From Anaerocolumna aminovalerica (GTDB lineage Bacteria; Bacillota; Clostridia; Lachnospirales; Lachnospiraceae): 64,000 nucleotides of DNA. The translations under genes and the position numbers were made by a program. Each line of letters begins with the position of its first letter. The first letter of the stretch is position 1. Shown piece by piece: positions 46,835 to 56,914 of this stretch. Location: positions 1 through 64,000 of the forward strand of contig NZ_FOWD01000004.1 in the NCBI RefSeq assembly GCF_900115365.1, written 5' to 3'. Below the pieces are notes generated by a model. It saw nothing but the letters and a program-made list of their open reading frames with translations, had not been told where the DNA came from and ran no database searches.

Positions 46835-47419
46835 ATGAAAGTGGACAATGTAAAGCTATTTAAGTGTCTGGGTGACAAATCAAGGTTGTCTATATTATCT
46901 AATTTGATAAATGAGCCCATGTACGTAGAGCTGTTAGCAGAAAGACTGAACCTGACACCATCTACCGTTTCCTTTCATCTAAAGAAAATGGAGGAGGCCG
47001 GTTTAGTACATTCTAAAAAAGAACAATATTACATGATATACGAAATTGACCAACAATTGCTTAATATGTCATTGATGGATTTTGTCCATCAGGAAAATTC
47101 TGAGGAGAAAAAGCAGCGGGAAAGAGAAGAAGAATATAGGAATAAAGTAATCGGTAATTTCTTTCAATATGGTAAATTAAAATCCATACCGGTTCAAAGA
47201 AAAAAAGCAAGAATTGTTTATGAAGAAATTCTAAAAGCCTTTGAACCAAATAGAAAATATACGGAGCGGGAAGTAAATATTATCATTGCTGATTACCATG
47301 ATGATTTTTGTACCATTCGAAGAGATATGATATCTGAGAATTTACTGGAGAGAGAGGGTAATATATATTGGGTAAAAGGTAATAATAATAAGAGTTCTCT
47401 TCAATATTATTTGCTCTAA
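46835..47419 (+). CDS. ArsR-type regulator fused to a DUF2087 domain
   Basis: 194 aa. Residues 1-80 are an ArsR winged helix (KCLGDKSRLSILSNLINEP, LTPSTVSFHLKKMEEAGLV). No Cys metal site of the SmtB type is evident in the recognition helix. After a charged linker (EEKKQREREEEY), residues ~115-190 match DUF2087 (KLKSIPVQRKKARIVYEEIL, FCTIRRDMISENLLERE), itself helix-turn-helix-like. The ligand is unknown. It carries the same start-site hairpin element as amino-acid genes here, so it may respond to the same signal. Confidence 0.8.
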   Translation: MKVDNVKLFKCLGDKSRLSILSNLINEPMYVELLAERLNLTPSTVSFHLKKMEEAGLVHSKKEQYYMIYEIDQQLLNMSLMDFVHQENSEEKKQREREEEYRNKVIGNFFQYGKLKSIPVQRKKARIVYEEILKAFEPNRKYTEREVNIIIADYHDDFCTIRRDMISENLLEREGNIYWVKGNNNKSSLQYYLL

Positions 47420-47444
47420 GTAATATTTACTTTCTAAACATGTC

Positions 47445-47508
47445 ATTCTGAGCCTGAAAGGCGAAGAATCTTTCTAATGTGGGATTCTTCGCCTTTCAGG
47501 CTCAGAAT
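47445..47508. repeat. 26-bp perfect inverted repeat (palindromic repeat element)
   Basis: 47445-47470 and 47483-47508 are exact complements over 26 bp around a 12-nt loop. The arm begins ATTCTGAGCC and ends GAAGAATC, like the widespread CATTCTGAGC...GAAGAATC palindromes in many bacterial genomes. It follows the regulator gene and may also act as a terminator, but no T-run follows. Confidence 0.8.
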
Positions 47509-47542
47509 CATAATATAAATAACGCAAAAAGTCTTTGACTAC

Positions 47543-47572
47543 TTGTCAATCTATAAATAGTTCTGCTATAAT
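47543..47572 (+). promoter_or_regulatory. Promoter of the yqeG operon
   Basis: TTGTCA (47543-47548), 18-bp spacer, TATAAT (47567-47572), 38 bp before the start codon. Confidence 0.65.
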
Positions 47573-47609
47573 GAAGAACAGAATTAGGAAATTAATCTGG
47601 AGGTTTTGA

Positions 47610-48119
47610 ATGTTACAAAAATTTTATCCTAGCGAAATTGCAGATTCTGCATATGCCATTGATTATAAAAGTTTATACAAACAAGGATATCGTGGTCTGC
47701 TATTTGATATAGATAATACTTTAGTAGAACATGGTGCCCCTGCCAGCAAGAGAGCCATTGAACTGATCAGTAAGTTAAAAGAAATTGGCTTTAAAGTTTG
47801 TTTAATATCCAATAACCAGGAAGAAAGGGTATCCAGTTTTAATAAAGATATTAAAGTGCATTTTGTTTATGATGCTCACAAACCTTCCAGAAAAAGTTAT
47901 TGTAAAGCAATGAAGTTAATGGGCACAAAGCCTAGTAATACAGTGTTTATTGGGGATCAATTATTTACTGATGTATATGGAGCAAACCGTGTAGGTATTA
48001 AAAGCTATTTTGTAAAGCCAATCGGACCCAAAGAAGAGATACAGATTGTTTTAAAACGTTATTTAGAACGAATTGTTCTTTATTTTTATAGACGTCAAAA
48101 CAAACTAGAAGCAAATTAA
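47610..48119 (+). CDS. yqeG: YqeG-family HAD phosphatase
   Basis: 169 aa after TGGAGG. HAD motif I is LLFDIDNTLVEHG with two Asp, motif II is LISNNQEERVS, the Lys lies in HKPSRKSYCKAM, and motif III is FIGDQLFTDVYGANR. This matches class IIIA HAD phosphatases of the YqeG type, related to phosphatidylglycerophosphatase. The physiological substrate is unproven. It leads directly into aroK. Confidence 0.9.
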   Translation: MLQKFYPSEIADSAYAIDYKSLYKQGYRGLLFDIDNTLVEHGAPASKRAIELISKLKEIGFKVCLISNNQEERVSSFNKDIKVHFVYDAHKPSRKSYCKAMKLMGTKPSNTVFIGDQLFTDVYGANRVGIKSYFVKPIGPKEEIQIVLKRYLERIVLYFYRRQNKLEAN

Positions 48120-48158
48120 TTGGTACAAAACCAGAGAAATGAAAGTCAGGAAACATAT

Positions 48159-48689
48159 ATGAATAATATTATTTTAATTGGCTTCATGGGCAGTGGCAAA
48201 ACCAGTGTGGGAAGACAGTTAGCCAAAAAGTTACAATATTCTTTTTGCGATACAGATGAGTTAATTGAAAAGGAAAATAAAACTAGCGTACGAAATATAT
48301 TTTCAGCATATGGGGAAGAATATTTTCGTAAATTAGAAACTGCCACAATTAGTGATTTGTATAAAAATATGACAAGAACCGTTCTATCCACAGGAGGTGG
48401 TTTGCCAATTACAGAAGGTAATGACCGGCTGTTAAGACGTTTGGGACATGTTATCTATCTAAAAGCTTCTCAGGAAACATTAATGAAACGGTTACAAGGA
48501 GATACTTCCAGGCCATTGCTTGCCGGGGAAAATGTAGAAGAAAAAGTTTATGATCTTTTACAACAGAGGACGCCCATTTATGAAAAGGCTGCACATTTTT
48601 CAGTTTCAACGGATCATAAAAATTTTAACGAAATAATAGATGAAATAATAGGGTTATGCAATATTCAATTAGATATATTTTGCAGCTAA
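48159..48689 (+). CDS. aroK: Shikimate kinase
   Basis: ATG 48159 with TCAGGA gives 176 aa. TTG 48120, directly after the previous stop, is an alternative. Walker A GFMGSGKTSVG, DTDELIEKE (shikimate-binding Asp), YFRKLETATI and GGGLPI are the family motifs. SRPLLAG is the lid region. It phosphorylates shikimate at the 3-position, feeding AroA encoded at 17.3 kb. Shares an operon with yqeG and probably aroQ. Confidence 0.95.
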   Translation: MNNIILIGFMGSGKTSVGRQLAKKLQYSFCDTDELIEKENKTSVRNIFSAYGEEYFRKLETATISDLYKNMTRTVLSTGGGLPITEGNDRLLRRLGHVIYLKASQETLMKRLQGDTSRPLLAGENVEEKVYDLLQQRTPIYEKAAHFSVSTDHKNFNEIIDEIIGLCNIQLDIFCS

Positions 48690-48787
48690 CATTTATAGAT
48701 TTATTTTAATGTGATTGTTTGCTATGTATAAAGCAACATAATATTTTATATAGAATGAAGCTGGGAAATATCTCGGAAAGGGAAGAT

Positions 48788-49231
48788 ATGAAACTATTAG
48801 TCATTAATGGCCCTAATATTAATTTTTTGGGAATCAGAGAAAAGGAAGTATATGGGAAAGAAAACTTTGAATATCTTTTAAATCTGTTAAAAGAAAAAGC
48901 ACAAAAAGAAGCTGTTTTTATTAATACTTATCAAAGTAACTGTGAAGGGGATATTATCAACAGAATTCAGGAAGCCTACTTTGATGGTACGGAAGGAATT
49001 ATTATTAATCCCGGAGCATATACCCATTACAGCTATGCAATTCGTGATGCATTGGCATCTATTGAGGTTCCAAAGATTGAAGTACATATCTCCAATGTGC
49101 ATAAGAGGGAAGAATTCAGACATGTTTCAGTAACTGCACCGGTATGTACAGGGCAGATAGTTGGTTTAGGGTTACAAGGATATATATTGGCAATTGATGC
49201 AATTATAAAGATTCTAAATGATAAGCAATAA
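48788..49231 (+). CDS. aroQ: 3-dehydroquinate dehydratase, type II
   Basis: ATG 48788 gives 147 aa, the usual size. The longer frame from 48719 has no site. VINGPNINFLGIREKEVYG carries the catalytic Tyr and Arg loop (G-x-R-E-x-x-x-Y), IINPGAYTHYSYAIRDAL the substrate loop, and EVHISNVHKREEFRH the His and Arg. It makes 3-dehydroshikimate from 3-dehydroquinate as a dodecamer in the cytosol. Confidence 0.95.
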   Translation: MKLLVINGPNINFLGIREKEVYGKENFEYLLNLLKEKAQKEAVFINTYQSNCEGDIINRIQEAYFDGTEGIIINPGAYTHYSYAIRDALASIEVPKIEVHISNVHKREEFRHVSVTAPVCTGQIVGLGLQGYILAIDAIIKILNDKQ

Positions 49232-49542
49232 GTATTAATTTAATCATTTTTAAAGTGATTATCGTAATATTGATCTTCTCATTAAGCCTTACTAAAAAAT
49301 CCTGGCAAAAGCCCATGAATTCAAGTGTATAAACAACCACTTTGCTTTTCTGCAAAGATTTTTTAACAAGTTTTAAAACCAAAATTAGTATAAGATAATT
49401 CATGTTAAAAGTCCTATATTAATTTGAATAAAAAAGTCATACACTTTTTAACATTTTTAATGTTCTTATAAAAAAAATAGTTGAAAAAAATTGTCGGATA
49501 ATATAAACTATAGGTTAGTGAATTTAAGGAGGAATATCAAGT
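49232..49542. other. Intergenic region upstream of efp
   Basis: About 310 bp without a gene. TTGAAA at about 49482 followed by TATAAA about 15 bp later could be the efp promoter. A TTTGCTTTTCTGCAAA inverted repeat near 49342-49357 is the only clear hairpin. AAGGAGGA before ATG 49543 is a strong ribosome site. Confidence 0.4.
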
Positions 49543-50100
49543 ATGATATCAGCAGGCGATTTTAGAAATGGCTTAACAATTGAATTGGAGAATAACGTTT
49601 ATCAGGTTATAGAATTCCAACATGTAAAACCAGGTAAAGGAGCAGCCTTTGTTAGAACTAAATTAAGAAATATAAAGAATGGCGGAGTAATAGAAAAGAC
49701 TTTTAGACCAACTGAAAAATGTCCACAAGCTCATATTGAACGTTCCGATATGCAGTATTTATACTCAGATGGTGATTTATATTATTTTATGGATGTTACT
49801 ACATTCGATCAAATTGCATTAAATGAAGAGGCAATTGGCGACACCCTAAAATTTGTAAAAGAGAATGACATGGTTAAAATGCTTTCTCATAACAAACAAG
49901 TTTTTGCAATTGAGCCACCATTATTTGTAGAACTGGTTATTACTGAAACAGAGCCTGGCTTTAAAGGTGATACAGCAACAGGTGCTTCAAAACCTGCTGT
50001 AGTTGAAACCGGCGCAACTGTTTATGTACCTTTATTCGTAGAACAAGGTGACAAGATTAGTATCGATACAAGAACTGGTGAATATTTAAAGAGAGTTTAA
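49543..50100 (+). CDS. efp: Elongation factor P
   Basis: 185 aa, full length. The three beta-barrel layout is evident: [20 protein letters not shown], the tip loop [16 protein letters not shown] with the Lys that is modified in many bacteria, and a C-terminal [17 protein letters not shown]. It helps ribosomes stalled on proline runs. No epmA- or ymfI-type modification gene is adjacent. Confidence 0.97.
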   Translation: MISAGDFRNGLTIELENNVYQVIEFQHVKPGKGAAFVRTKLRNIKNGGVIEKTFRPTEKCPQAHIERSDMQYLYSDGDLYYFMDVTTFDQIALNEEAIGDTLKFVKENDMVKMLSHNKQVFAIEPPLFVELVITETEPGFKGDTATGASKPAVVETGATVYVPLFVEQGDKISIDTRTGEYLKRV

Positions 50101-50116
50101 ATAAATATCAATTTTA

Positions 50117-50172
50117 TAAAAAGCGTAAAATCAAGTGAAAACCAGTGTTTTCAATGATTTTGCGCTTTTTTA
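50117..50172 (+). terminator. Terminator of efp
   Basis: AAAAAGCG...AAATCA pairs with TGATTTTGCGCTTTTTT, a strong stem ending in six T, 20 bp after the stop. Bases 50173-50362 hold only a 32-codon frame (50190-50288) without clear signals. Confidence 0.85.
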
Positions 50173-50362
50173 AATCAAACAAAAAGTAATGGAAATCTTA
50201 TTGATGTATGGCAAGGAAATGGTTCTAGCGGAGGAATTTGAAACTGGTGTAGAAATACCTGACATTACCTTTAACATTACCTTATAGTCAATTAGACTAT
50301 TTTAAAGTTTAATCAAATAAGCTTTTTTATAATCAAAAGCCTTCAGCATCTATATTTAGCAT

Positions 50363-50806
50363 TCAATGTAAATATAGATGTTGATAACGCTCTGGCAAAG
50401 GATAGTCTTTTACATGTTCGAAAGTTAGTATTTCTTGAAGTCCAGGGGATGAAAGTTCTATTGAAATCCTGTCTTTACCCACCGGTATGTGTGGTCCGAT
50501 AAATGGATTAATTTCTATATTGATGATAAAATACCAAGTACGATAGCCATTCGGGCGTTCTATATTCAAAATTTTTATGAAAGAACTATCATATAATGGT
50601 GTTTCAGTCAAAATATTTTTATAATAGTTTTCAATTGCTGTATTAATCGTAGGAGAAAGAGCAGTAATGATAACATCTTGATACAATATATCCTGTGATT
50701 CTTCTTCAGCTTGCTTAGCGGTGGTATTAACAATTGAATTTTTTACAGAGAAGACAACTATAATTAAAATAAATATAGTTACAACCAATATGATCTTTTT
50801 TTTCAT
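50363..50806 (-). CDS. DUF3888-type secreted or membrane-anchored protein
   Basis: 147 aa. Residues 4-22 form one hydrophobic segment (IILVVTIFILIIVVFSV) after KKK, so it is a signal anchor or signal peptide. The outside part has DVIITALSPTINTAIENYY and a late GPHIPVGKDRISIEL, as in DUF3888 proteins of Bacillus and Clostridium. Function is unknown. Single gene with its own ribosome site (GAGTGAG region). Confidence 0.7.
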   Translation of the reverse strand: MKKKIILVVTIFILIIVVFSVKNSIVNTTAKQAEEESQDILYQDVIITALSPTINTAIENYYKNILTETPLYDSSFIKILNIERPNGYRTWYFIINIEINPFIGPHIPVGKDRISIELSSPGLQEILTFEHVKDYPLPERYQHLYLH

Positions 50807-51451
50807 AGACTCACTCTATTTCACTGTTTTCCTTTATGCAGTATATTAATGCTAATTTAGAAATATTATAACTTTATCGATCCTTATGACTTTGTTTAGA
50901 ATTGGATTGTCAATGCCACTAGTTATATTATTTATACTTTAGCTTTAATAGTTATATATTTTAAAGGGTTCGGGGATGCAATTTTAACCAGGAGATGGAA
51001 GTGATATTTTAGAAAGGCAGCATAAGCTTCCTAACAAAATGAGGTAATTGGTAGCCACTTTCCTGATGGGACAAGTATTTTTAATTTAATAATTTACCGT
51101 TTTTAAATTATTAAATAGATCATTTACGTTATCTGTTTCTAAAGGCTTTATAGTTGTACTCTTATAACCAAGTATGTTGGCTATTTTAATGTTTAACTCC
51201 GGTTGAAAATCGGAAAACATATTAAACATGAGCGGCTTATAATATTATTGAAATATTATAAACATTGAAAATTAATTTTTTGTATGCTATCATAAATAGA
51301 AAGAAAATAAAACATGACAAAAAAACAACAAACAATAAAAGTATATAAGTATTTGAAGAATTGAATAGTTCCCAATATCCAATCATAAATTTATAAACAG
51401 TATATAAAAACATAAAGCTTGTAATAATGGAATAAGAATGGATTATTAAAA
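50807..51451. other. Intergenic region upstream of pepT
   Basis: About 645 bp of AT-rich DNA. I see no ORF with a ribosome site and no strong hairpin. Promoter boxes are not clear enough to call. The pepT start-site element begins at 51452. Confidence 0.4.
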
Positions 51452-51480
51452 AGCGCTAAAGCGCTAGAAATGAGGTTAAT
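51452..51480 (+). promoter_or_regulatory. Hairpin-GAGG element, pepT copy
   Basis: AGCGC-UAAA-GCGCU (51452-51465), then AGAAATGAGGTTAAT and ATG 51481: 15 nt again. The first pair is A-U instead of G-C, so both sides changed together relative to other copies. The extra upstream GGCA/TGCC hairpin is absent here. Confidence 0.7.
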
Positions 51481-52704
51481 ATGAAGCATGTAACGGAAAG
51501 ATTTATTAAATATGCAAAAATAGATACCCAGTCAGTAGATGAAATGGAATCAGTACCAAGCAGCGAAAAACAAAAAAATTTAGCCAAGGTATTAGTTGAA
51601 GAATTAAAGGAGTTAGGTGCTTCTAATGTTCGTACAGATGAACATGGTTATGTATACGCAACCATACCTTCCAATATAGATAAGAAAGTACCTGTAATCG
51701 GATTTATTGCCCATATGGATACATCACCTGCAATCAGCGGTAAAGATGTAAATCCCAGAATAGTAAAGAACTATAATGGAGAAGACATTATATTAAATGA
51801 CGAACTGAAAATTACGTTGGAAACTTCTCAATATCCTGCAATTAAGCAATATATTGGACAGGATTTAATCGTTACAGACGGAAATACCTTATTAGGAGCA
51901 GATGATAAAGCAGGAATTGCTGAAATCATGGTTATGGCGGAGACTTTGCTTAGTAATCCCAATATCAAGCACGGTACCATTCAAATTGGTTTTACTCCGG
52001 ATGAAGAAGTGGGAAGAGGCGTTGATTTCTTTGATGTAGAAGGTTTTGGTGCAGATTTTGCCTATACCGTAGACGGCGGGGAAATTGGAGAACTTGAATA
52101 TGAGAACTTTAACGCAGCCGGTGCCAAATTATTCATACAAGGAACCAGTATTCATCCTGGTTCTGCAAAGGACAAAATGATCAATGCCCTGTTACTTGCC
52201 ATGGAGTTTCAAGGAATGCTTCCGGTGCAAGAAAATCCTATGTATACGGAAAAATACGAAGGATTCTATCTGCTGGAATCTTTGGAGGGCGGAGTTGATT
52301 CTGCAAAAGCTTCTTACATCATTCGTGACCATGATAAGGTGAAATTTCAGCAAAAGAAAGATAACTTCCTTAAAATCGTAAGTTATCTCAATGATAAGTA
52401 CGGAGAAGGAACCTTTAAAGCTTCTATAAAAGATTCCTACTATAATATGAAAGAAAAAATCCAGCCACATTTTCATTTGATAGAGAATGCAAAAAAGGCA
52501 ATGGAAGATGCAGGCGTTACACCAATTATTACACCAATTCGCGGCGGTACCGATGGTGCAAGATTATCCTATATGGGATTACCCTGTCCAAATATATGTA
52601 CCGGCGGTCATAATTACCACGGAAGATACGAATATATACCCATCCAGTCCATGGAGAAGGTGGTAGAAATATTACTTAATATTGTTGGTATATATACTGA
52701 ATAA
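51481..52704 (+). CDS. pepT: Peptidase T (tripeptide aminopeptidase)
   Basis: 407 aa, family length. M20 metal motifs: [11 protein letters not shown] (His, Asp), [14 protein letters not shown] (bridging Asp), [11 protein letters not shown] (catalytic and metal Glu), YTVDGGEIG (Asp) and [15 protein letters not shown] (His). It releases the N-terminal residue of tripeptides in the cytosol with two zinc ions, recycling amino acids. Its start codon carries the recurrent hairpin element. Confidence 0.96.
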   Translation: MKHVTERFIKYAKIDTQSVDEMESVPSSEKQKNLAKVLVEELKELGASNVRTDEHGYVYATIPSNIDKKVPVIGFIAHMDTSPAISGKDVNPRIVKNYNGEDIILNDELKITLETSQYPAIKQYIGQDLIVTDGNTLLGADDKAGIAEIMVMAETLLSNPNIKHGTIQIGFTPDEEVGRGVDFFDVEGFGADFAYTVDGGEIGELEYENFNAAGAKLFIQGTSIHPGSAKDKMINALLLAMEFQGMLPVQENPMYTEKYEGFYLLESLEGGVDSAKASYIIRDHDKVKFQQKKDNFLKIVSYLNDKYGEGTFKASIKDSYYNMKEKIQPHFHLIENAKKAMEDAGVTPIITPIRGGTDGARLSYMGLPCPNICTGGHNYHGRYEYIPIQSMEKVVEILLNIVGIYTE

Positions 52705-52749
52705 TTATGATGTTTTTTATGAATATGTAAATATATATGCAATGATTTA

Positions 52750-52784
52750 AGAGGGCAAAGAAACTTTATTCTTTGCCCTTTTTA
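52750..52784 (+). terminator. Terminator of pepT
   Basis: AGGGCAAAGAA pairs with TTCTTTGCCCT around ACTTTA, then TTTTT. Located 47 bp after the stop. Confidence 0.9.
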
Positions 52785-52848
52785 TACTATCTTCCATTAA
52801 GAACTAATATATATAATTAACCATATTATAACATTGTCTTTGGATAAG

Positions 52849-52914
52849 AAACATATGTCAATGTGTACCAAACGAATGTCATTGTATATAAAACAAATGT
52901 CATTGACTGTAAAA
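52849..52914. repeat. Three 21-bp imperfect tandem repeats
   Basis: Units 52849-52869, 52870-52890 and 52891-52911 each read AAAC-n-n-ATGTCA-(A/T)-TG, with a fourth AAAC started at 52912. Such arrays resemble multiple transposase-binding sites at IS21-type element ends, but no such gene is present. They could also bind a regulator of ilvD, 470 bp downstream. The rest of 52915-53180 shows only a small AGTCC/GGACT hairpin near 53030. Confidence 0.5.
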
Positions 52915-53191
52915 CACACTTTTTAATTTCTGAATCATGAATTGCTGGAAAAACACAATAATTGTTAATAAATATAAATATGAGATTTAATTTAAAATTA
53001 AAATTTACCTTAGTAAGCAGTAATAAGTCCAGTGAAATAGCGGACTAAAGGGGAGTGTTATATTAAATTTCAGAAGATTTAATTATGAAAGATTGTGTAT
53101 AAAAATCATTTTATTACCAACTAGAATAGCACCCTTACAAAAGAATTGCATAATAATATTTATTAAATATAAAGTAATTTCTAAAAAATCA

Positions 53192-53220
53192 TTGATTTTT
53201 ATTTTAAAGTGATATATTAT
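53192..53220 (+). promoter_or_regulatory. Possible promoter of ilvD-ilvB
   Basis: TTGATT (53192-53197), 17-bp spacer, TATTAT (53215-53220), 165 bp upstream of ilvD. Confidence 0.5.
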
Positions 53221-53348
53221 AGACGACAACACGAAAAAATATACATTTCAATGGGAAAAAATCCAAATCATTTGAAATGAAAATGAATATAAGAATATGG
53301 ATAAAAAAAATCATTTATAAAACCTGTAAAATATATTTTATTCTAATA

Positions 53349-53384
53349 GCAGCGTAAAATAAAACGGTAGAAAAGAGGTAGTAT
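53349..53384 (+). promoter_or_regulatory. Degenerate hairpin-GAGG-like sequence before ilvD
   Basis: AGAAAAGAGGTAGTAT before ATG 53385 resembles the AGAAAAGAGGTTGTT of the serA element, but the preceding AGCGTAAAATAAAACGGT cannot form the 5-bp stem, and the spacing is 16 not 15. It may be a decayed copy or chance. Confidence 0.3.
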
Positions 53385-55058
53385 ATGAATAGTGATGCGG
53401 TAAAAACAGGTATGCAGCAGGCTCCACATAGATCCTTGTTTAATGCGCTGGGATTAACTAAAGAAGAATTACAAAAACCACTTGTTGGTATTGTAAGTTC
53501 CTATAATGAAATAGTTCCTGGTCATATGAATCTTGATAAAATCGTGGAAGCCGTAAAATTAGGAGTAGCCATGGCCGGAGGTACACCAATTGTATTCCCT
53601 GCTATTGCAGTTTGCGATGGTATTGCCATGGGGCATATTGGAATGAAATATTCCCTGGTTACCAGAGACTTAATAGCGGATTCCACTGAAGCAATGGCAA
53701 TAGCACATGGATTTGATGCCTTGGTTATGGTGCCAAACTGCGATAAAAATGTACCGGGGTTGTTAATGGCAGCAGCAAGAATTAATATTCCTGCCATTTT
53801 CGTAAGCGGAGGGCCTATGTTAGCCGGGCGTGTAAAAGGAGAAAAAACAAGCTTATCCAGTATGTTCGAGGCAGTTGGTGCCTATAGCGCAGGAAAATTA
53901 TCAGAAGAAGAAGTGGAAGAATATACTTGCAAAACCTGTCCAACAGCAGGTTCCTGCTCTGGAATGTATACAGCCAACAGTATGAATTGTCTGACAGAAG
54001 CCTTAGGAATGGGGCTAAAAGGAAATGGAACCATTCCTGCAGTTTATTCTGAAAGAATCAGACTTGCAAAACATGCAGGCATGAAGATTATGGAGCTTTA
54101 TGAAAAGAATATAAGACCAAAAGATATCTTAACGAAAGAAGCCTTTCTGAATGCATTAACCGTTGATATGGCTCTTGGATGCTCCACTAACAGTATGCTC
54201 CATTTACCGGCTATTGCACATGAAGCAGGAGTTGACCTAAATGTAGATATTGCAAATGAAATCAGTGCTAAGACTCCAAACCTATGCCATTTGGCACCGG
54301 CAGGTCATACCTATATGGAAGATTTAAATGAAGCCGGCGGTGTATACGCAGTTATGAACGAACTAAACAAAAAGAAACTGCTACATACAGACTTAATTAC
54401 AGCTACTGGTAAAACAGTAGGAGAGAATATAGACGGTTGTGTTAACCTCAATACAGAAGTTATTCGTCCCATTGATGCTCCATATAGCCAGACAGGCGGT
54501 ATTGCTGTATTGAAAGGAAATCTTGCACCTGATTCCGGTGTGGTAAAACGTTCTGCGGTAGCTCCTGAGATGATGAAACATGAAGGTCCTGCCAGAGTAT
54601 TTGACTGTGAAGAAGATGCAATAGAGGCTATTAAAGGCGGTAAGATTATTCCGGGAGATGTAGTGGTTATTCGTTATGAAGGTCCAAAGGGCGGTCCTGG
54701 TATGAGGGAAATGTTAAATCCTACTTCAGCTATTATTGGCATGGGATTAGGTTCTACCGTTGCATTAATCACCGATGGACGTTTCTCAGGAGCCTCCCGG
54801 GGGGCTGCAATTGGTCATGTATCTCCGGAAGCGGCAGTTGGAGGCCCCATTGCTTTAGTAGAAGAGGGAGATATTATTGAAATTGATATTAATACCAATT
54901 CTTTGAATGTGAAAGTTTCCCAGGAGGAATTAGAAGAGCGAAGAGCAAAGTGGCAGCCGAGAGAACCAAAGATAAAGACCGGTTATTTAGCACGTTATGC
55001 TGCCATGGTTACTTCAGGTAACCGGGGAGCTATATTAGAAATCCCTACAATGAAATAG
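53385..55058 (+). CDS. ilvD: Dihydroxy-acid dehydratase
   Basis: 557 aa, family length. The iron-sulfur cysteines lie in PNCDKNVPG and [46 protein letters not shown] and [14 protein letters not shown] are further signatures. It makes 2-keto acids for valine, isoleucine and leucine. It is followed by ilvB after 170 bp that contain a hairpin and the ilvB start element. Confidence 0.96.
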   Translation: MNSDAVKTGMQQAPHRSLFNALGLTKEELQKPLVGIVSSYNEIVPGHMNLDKIVEAVKLGVAMAGGTPIVFPAIAVCDGIAMGHIGMKYSLVTRDLIADSTEAMAIAHGFDALVMVPNCDKNVPGLLMAAARINIPAIFVSGGPMLAGRVKGEKTSLSSMFEAVGAYSAGKLSEEEVEEYTCKTCPTAGSCSGMYTANSMNCLTEALGMGLKGNGTIPAVYSERIRLAKHAGMKIMELYEKNIRPKDILTKEAFLNALTVDMALGCSTNSMLHLPAIAHEAGVDLNVDIANEISAKTPNLCHLAPAGHTYMEDLNEAGGVYAVMNELNKKKLLHTDLITATGKTVGENIDGCVNLNTEVIRPIDAPYSQTGGIAVLKGNLAPDSGVVKRSAVAPEMMKHEGPARVFDCEEDAIEAIKGGKIIPGDVVVIRYEGPKGGPGMREMLNPTSAIIGMGLGSTVALITDGRFSGASRGAAIGHVSPEAAVGGPIALVEEGDIIEIDINTNSLNVKVSQEELEERRAKWQPREPKIKTGYLARYAAMVTSGNRGAILEIPTMK

Positions 55059-55066
55059 AAGATATA

Positions 55067-55118
55067 TCTATCTATGGCACACCAGCTTCTACGAATAGAA
55101 GCCAGGATGCCATAGATT
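55067..55118. terminator. Large hairpin between ilvD and ilvB
   Basis: ATCTATGGC pairs with GCCATAGAT, and inside it GCTTCTA pairs with TAGAAGC around CGAA, followed by TTTTATAG. It may partly terminate or process the ilvD mRNA. Confidence 0.6.
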
Positions 55119-55157
55119 TTATAGGAAGATGGAAATATAGATAAAAAGTTTTTAAAC

Positions 55158-55228
55158 GGCAAATTGTGTTGGTGTACAAATTGCTGTCAATATTAAAGGC
55201 GCGAAAGAGCGCTAGAATCGAGGTCAGA
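55158..55228 (+). promoter_or_regulatory. Hairpin-GAGG element, ilvB copy, with upstream hairpin
   Basis: GGCGC (55198-55202), loop GAAAGA, GCGCU (55209-55213), then AGAATCGAGGTCAGA and ATG 55229: 15 nt. The loop is longer than UAAA. Nine nt upstream, GGCA (55158-55161) pairs with TGTC (55185-55188), closing an inner TTGT/ACAA stem as at serA. Confidence 0.65.
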
Positions 55229-56914
55229 ATGCAGTTAACAGGTTCGCAGATATTAGTGGAATGTTTAAAAGAACAGGGCGTTGATACTATATTCGGGTAT
55301 CCGGGAGGATCTGTTTTAAACATATATGACGAATTATACAGACATCAAAGTGAAATCAGACATATTTTAACTTCCCATGAGCAAGGTGCTTCTCATGCAG
55401 CAGATGGATATGCCCGTTCTACCGGTAAAGTTGGTGTGTGCCTAGCTACCAGCGGACCAGGTGCCACCAATTTAGTGACTGGCATAGCAACTGCATATAT
55501 GGATTCTGTTCCTATGGTAGCCATTACAGGCAATGTTTCTGTTAATCTACTGGGGAAAGACAGTTTTCAGGAAGTAGATATTACAGGCATTACTATGCCT
55601 GTTACAAAACACAACTTTATTGTTAAAGATGTAAATAATTTAGCAGAGACTTTACGAAGGGCCTTCGAAATTGCACAGTCAGGAAGACCGGGACCAGTTT
55701 TAGTGGATATTGCAAAAGATGTGACAGCCAATAAAACCGAATATACCAAAGTTCCGATTAAGAAAATCAGGAAAAAATCAGACACCATATTAGAAGAAGA
55801 TATTCAAGCCGGATTAGAGATGATTCGGAAAGCCAGAAAACCAGTTATCTTTATAGGGGGCGGTGCTGTTATTTCCGATGCCGGAGATGAAGTAAAAGAA
55901 TTCGTGTCAAAAGTTCATGCACCAGTTGCAGATACTCTGATGGGTAAAGGTGCATTTGATGGAGAAGATATTCTATATACAGGTATGTTAGGTATGCATG
56001 GAACAAAAGCGGCTAATTTAAGTGTAACCAAGTGTGATCTGCTGATTACTATAGGTTCCAGATTCAGTGATAGAGTCACCGGAAATATCTCCAAGTTTGC
56101 AAAGAATGCTAAAATACTTCAAATTGATGTAGATCCCGCAGAAATTAATAAAAATGTAAGTATTCACCAAAGCATCATCGGTGATGTGGAAGAAGTTTTA
56201 AAAAGATTAAATGCAAAATTAGAACAACAAGACCATGAATCATGGGTAAACCAGGTTTTAGAAATGAAAGAACAATTCCCATTAAAATATAATCCTGAAA
56301 TATTAACAGGACCCTATATTCTGGAAAAGATTTACGAATTGACACAAGGTGATGCAATTATTACAACAGAAGTAGGCCAGCATCAGATGTGGGCGGCACA
56401 ATTTATAAAATATAAGAAACCAAGAACTTTTATTTCCTCCGGCGGTCTTGGAACAATGGGGTATGGTTTGGGAGCTTGTATTGGAGCTAAAGTCGGCAAC
56501 CCGGATAAAACAGTTATTAATATAGCAGGAGACGGCTGTTTTAGAATGAATATGAACGAGATCGCAACTGCCACCAGATATAATATACCAATTATAGAAA
56601 TTATTTTTAATAATCACGTTTTAGGAATGGTAAGACAGTGGCAGTCCTTATTCTATGGTAAAAGATATTCACAGACTACCTTACATGATAAAGTAGATTT
56701 TGTAAAGGTGGCAGAAGCTATGGGAGCAAAAGCTTATCGTATTACAAAAAAAGAAGAAGTAGAGGTTGTTTTAAAAGAAGCTCTTTCTTTAAATACTCCT
56801 GTTGTGATTGAATGCCATATAGAAAGTGATGATAAAGTTTGGCCCATGGTTGCACCGGGAGCACCAATTGAAGAAGTGATTACAGAAGAAGATCTGGAAG
56901 AAAAAGAAAAATAA
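55229..56914 (+). CDS. ilvB: Acetolactate synthase large subunit
   Basis: ATG 55229 with GAGG at proper spacing gives 561 aa. The frame extends to 55166 through the hairpin element, which is not credible as coding. FGYPGGSVLNIYDEL, TSHEQGASHAADGYAR (catalytic Glu), GPGATNLVTGIA and GDGCFRMNMNEIATATRY (ThDP-binding) are diagnostic. It condenses pyruvate units for branched-chain amino acids. No ilvN regulatory subunit or ilvC follows, so these lie elsewhere or are absent. Confidence 0.93.
   Translation: MQLTGSQILVECLKEQGVDTIFGYPGGSVLNIYDELYRHQSEIRHILTSHEQGASHAADGYARSTGKVGVCLATSGPGATNLVTGIATAYMDSVPMVAITGNVSVNLLGKDSFQEVDITGITMPVTKHNFIVKDVNNLAETLRRAFEIAQSGRPGPVLVDIAKDVTANKTEYTKVPIKKIRKKSDTILEEDIQAGLEMIRKARKPVIFIGGGAVISDAGDEVKEFVSKVHAPVADTLMGKGAFDGEDILYTGMLGMHGTKAANLSVTKCDLLITIGSRFSDRVTGNISKFAKNAKILQIDVDPAEINKNVSIHQSIIGDVEEVLKRLNAKLEQQDHESWVNQVLEMKEQFPLKYNPEILTGPYILEKIYELTQGDAIITTEVGQHQMWAAQFIKYKKPRTFISSGGLGTMGYGLGACIGAKVGNPDKTVINIAGDGCFRMNMNEIATATRYNIPIIEIIFNNHVLGMVRQWQSLFYGKRYSQTTLHDKVDFVKVAEAMGAKAYRITKKEEVEVVLKEALSLNTPVVIECHIESDDKVWPMVAPGAPIEEVITEEDLEEKEK

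Noticed and set aside
50190-50288. 32-codon ORF after efp
   Set aside because: No ribosome site, lies after a strong terminator, no recognisable features.
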